A DNA stretch of 64,000 nucleotides from Prorocentrum cordatum. Its lineage: Eukaryota > Sar > Dinophyceae > Prorocentrales > Prorocentraceae. The translations under genes and the position numbers were made by a program. Location of the stretch: assembly GCA_963575745.1 (NCBI GenBank), contig CAUYUJ010016494.1, forward strand, positions 50,001 to 114,000, given 5' to 3'. Positions 61,526-64,000 of this stretch are shown piece after piece (positions within the stretch are counted from its first letter, which is position 1; each line of letters starts with the position of its first letter). A model generated the notes under the pieces. It made no database searches, had not been told where the DNA came from, and saw nothing but the letters and a program-made list of their open reading frames with translations.

Positions 61526-64000
61526 TCATAATGACGAGGAGAGGCGACCGCTACCGATCGCCTCGAGCGAAGATGGGCACCGGCTTCTTGAGCCCATGCC
61601 CCACCTTATCACCTGACGGGCCCCGCCCCTGGATGAGGTACCTGCGCTTGAAATGCCTCGCAGACCCCAGGGCTGGACTCCCAATACAAGGTTTAATATC
61701 AAAAAAGCCCTTGAAACACACCTAGCTGCACATTCGAGACACCAAACCATGGGACCAGTCCGCCAGAGCTTGTGGGACGGGTGCGCTTCACGAACCCCCT
61801 TGGGGCCCCCAAGGCACGGAACGAAAGCCAGGTCCCGACGACGAGCTCGGCTATCTCCGCACAGCCCGCACACCCACCGTCCCGGGAAACGCTGAATTAA
61901 GTGGCTCCCGTCCTCACTCAGGACAAGACTAGGGCCACGCACAGGCCTTCCCTCATTCACTTACTGAGCATCCTTCCAGCCCCCTTTTTGACACAGTCTG
62001 GGGATGCGAAGCACGCGCCTCAGCGTCAGCGGAACGGCCGCCTCCCCGAGTTCTCGCAGCTTCTGTTGTGGCCGCTGACGGGGGTGGCAGTCGGCGTCCA
62101 GCATCGCGTATTTGTCGGCAGCACAATTTCCCGTACAATTGGAGATAGCCGCGCCGCGGTTGATGGCTTGCGTCTTCGGCATGTGCGAGGGAATCCAGAC
62201 CGCGCCAATCTCCGAGATGCCAATGCCGTGCGCGACGTCTCAGGACACTGTCCACACTCCATGTACTGGTGCTTGGAGCTGCAACCGTATGGGTAACTTT
62301 CCAACCATGCCTGCTTCAGATCTTTGTAGTCCGTCACGAAAGTGGTGCGCCCTTCGGGCTTGTGCTTCAGCGCTTTGATCGCGGCCCAGATCTCACCAGC
62401 ACCTGAGGGCACAGGTCCCAACGCAGCAGCAACGCAGCAGCCGTATCTCCCGCATCATTGATCATCACGAAAGACCAACCAATCCGAATACGAACTTCGC
62501 AGCGCGGAATAATACAGCTGCCATCCGTACACATCACCCCACTGCTTAATCCACTGAACGTGCACACATGTCAGTTGAGGAGGTACTTCGTGGTCGGCAT
62601 GGGCGAGTCGAATGTAGGATCGGGCATCAGCCCCTTGCGCGTGTAAATGGTGATGGGATGCTCTTGTCAGTGCTCGCGCCTGCCCCACAACGACCGTCTT
62701 CGCCCCTCTGCCGCCCAGCTTTGCATCTCGGCTGCGTGCCCGTCGCGCCTGAAACTCAGATGGAAGTCAGCGCCATTTTCAACGCCGCGCATCGCGCCTG
62801 TCGGGCTCTCCACTGCCCTAGGATTGTACAGCTGCGCCTGGCGGAAGCAAAAGCACCAGATAACCAAGTTCTGGCCAGCCCGGCACCTCTGAAGCCATCT
62901 TGCCGATACAGAGCACTGATGTGGTCTTTGGCAGGCTGCCATAAGGGTGGGCCCACGAGGCCCTCCATGCCACGACTCCTGGGCTTCTCGACCAAAAGAC
63001 GCCTCCGGGTAGCTTGATTGACAATCCTCTTGAGCGCAGGCAGTCCCCACCCATGCGAGTCCAGCGCCGCTCCCCGTTAAGTAATCCAGCGGTCCGAAGA
63101 AACAGTATGCCACCCCGGCCTTTTCAAGCTCGTGATGACCGCGCCTGCTGGCCCTTGAACTCCGCGCCAGGAATGGATCGGGTTGTGCCCGCTCATGAAC
63201 GCCAACGCCGTCGCTTTGTGCCGTGCCAATTTCCCAGAGCCCGCAGCCAATGCACAAGAGGGTACTCGTCCGCGACAAAGGTGGGGTCAGCTCTTGGGCA
63301 GTGTGGAAGTTGAGACTCGATTGCGCGGTATCTCCCTCTGGCAGCGCCGAACGGCGCATGTCCGGCAATGGCCCTCACCTGTTTGAGCTGTGTGTCCGTA
63401 ATACTTTTCCACTTTGACTGTGTAGGGAGCCGAAGCAAGGCCACTATGCGAAATAATCGACCCAACTGTCTTCCACCTAGTACCAGCCGGCAATATGTAG
63501 CAATCCTCTTGGATGTCGCCCTGATGCGCGCTCGCTGCGCTGGTCCTGTCGCGCCGCGTCTCATAGAGCGGTCATGTCCCAACTGCCGTGCTGCTCTGTG
63601 CCGTCTGAAATGGTACTTCTTGAGCGCAATGGCAATCTCTCTTTGTAGCTGGGGCGACGCTGCAATCGCGTGTCCTTTGTTTGGGCTGGGCCCCAGCGCA
63701 TGGTCCACGAGCTCTTTGCGCAACCGCCTGGCAGCCAGGATGATCGTTCTCAGAACCTGCTCGTGGGAACCTGATGCTTGTGGGCTGCCGTCGTTAACCA
63801 TCTGTGTTATGCTGAGGGGCGGCCATAGCGCGTGCGCGCGCTTGTGCGCGCCAGGCGCGAACGGCGTCATCATCGTCGTGGCGAAGGGACACCCAGCAAT
63901 GACGCCACTGTTCGTTATGACGAAGTCAGATACCGAATCGCCGGGTATCACTGTCCTTCTGCCCGCATCAGGCGTGATAACCAAGGCGAGCCTCGAACGC
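61526..64000 (-). pseudogene. Decayed LINE with RT, RNase H and C-terminal zinc-finger-like region (cut by window end)
   Basis: Minus strand, in several frames. RT end 63984-63193: SDFVITNSGVIAGCPFATTM (motif B), then ITQMVNDGS where motif C should read DD (an Asp is Asn). RNase H 62567-62040: GVMCTDGSCIIPRCEV, GEIWAAIKALKHK, FVTDYKDLKQAW, then WIPSHMPKTQAINRG and GNCAADKYA; the three parts are in three different frames. C-terminal region 61960-61526: WVCGLCGDS, HPSHKLW, VWCLECAARCVSR. At least two frameshifts and the RT substitution mean it is dead. The architecture differs from the intact LINE, which lacks RNase H. Confidence 0.8.

Overview
Organism and overall character. The window is nuclear DNA of a dinoflagellate. 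A complete 22-nt dinoflagellate spliced-leader (DinoSL) sequence lies at the 5' end of a LINE at 45246-45267 (minus strand). The introns that can be inferred mostly use GC (once GA, once GT) donors after AAG or CAG. The rest is dominated by micro- and minisatellites, dispersed repeats and retroelements. The genus cannot be fixed from the sequence. A 100-N scaffold gap is at 7502-7601.

Main host gene. One gene for a PKG-type cyclic-nucleotide-dependent AGC protein kinase runs on the minus strand from beyond 60279 down to a TGA at 13307. Nine small exons (33 to 782 nt, about 1.45 kb in all) are spread over 47 kb: end of cNMP domain A (60174-60279), start of domain B (46578-46778), a 33-nt micro-exon (37818-37850), the domain B phosphate cassette (29811-29894), the link to the kinase (22662-22730), the Gly-rich loop (21781-21873), the catalytic-Lys exon (16922-16961), the kinase core (13988-14769) and a C-terminal WDKDF exon (13307-13345). 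Exon phases agree at every joint. The 5' exons lie outside the window. A second host gene is represented by two terminal exons of an SF1 (Pif1/UvrD-like) helicase on the plus strand (34273-34316, 34464-34738), inside a PKG intron and antisense to it.

Mobile elements inside PKG introns. (1) A LINE (about 40352-45267, minus) begins exactly with the spliced leader and carries coiled-coil/RRM ORF1, then an open 1236-codon endonuclease/reverse transcriptase ORF ending in a CCHC motif. It is bounded on both sides by GCT/GAT microsatellite. (2) An 8.2-kb tyrosine-recombinase retrotransposon (47979-56168, plus) has complete split direct repeats A1...B1-A2-B2. It encodes a membrane-predicted ORF1, a pol in which a cytosine-methyltransferase-like domain sits between RT motifs B and C, an RNase H, a tyrosine recombinase with one frameshift, and a type-II membrane protein. 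Its ends share a TATG core and it sits in a (TATG)n microsatellite. (3) A 5'-truncated LINE tail is at 27567-28025. (4) A decayed RT/RNase H LINE occupies 61526-64000; its relation to the PKG gene is unknown.

The rest. Positions 1-13300, downstream of PKG, hold no gene I can name: GC-rich sequence, long CA, GGA and GTC tracts and dispersed repeats. Across the window there are three MITE-like families with terminal inverted repeats, a family of roughly 0.76-0.95 kb (3 copies) bounded by GTT tracts, a 225-bp family rich in GTTCTTAGAAC palindromes (3 copies), a 350-450-bp family with a conserved hairpin (3-4 copies), and two large minisatellites (77/90-bp units at 32957-34250; 77-bp units at 35685-36715).
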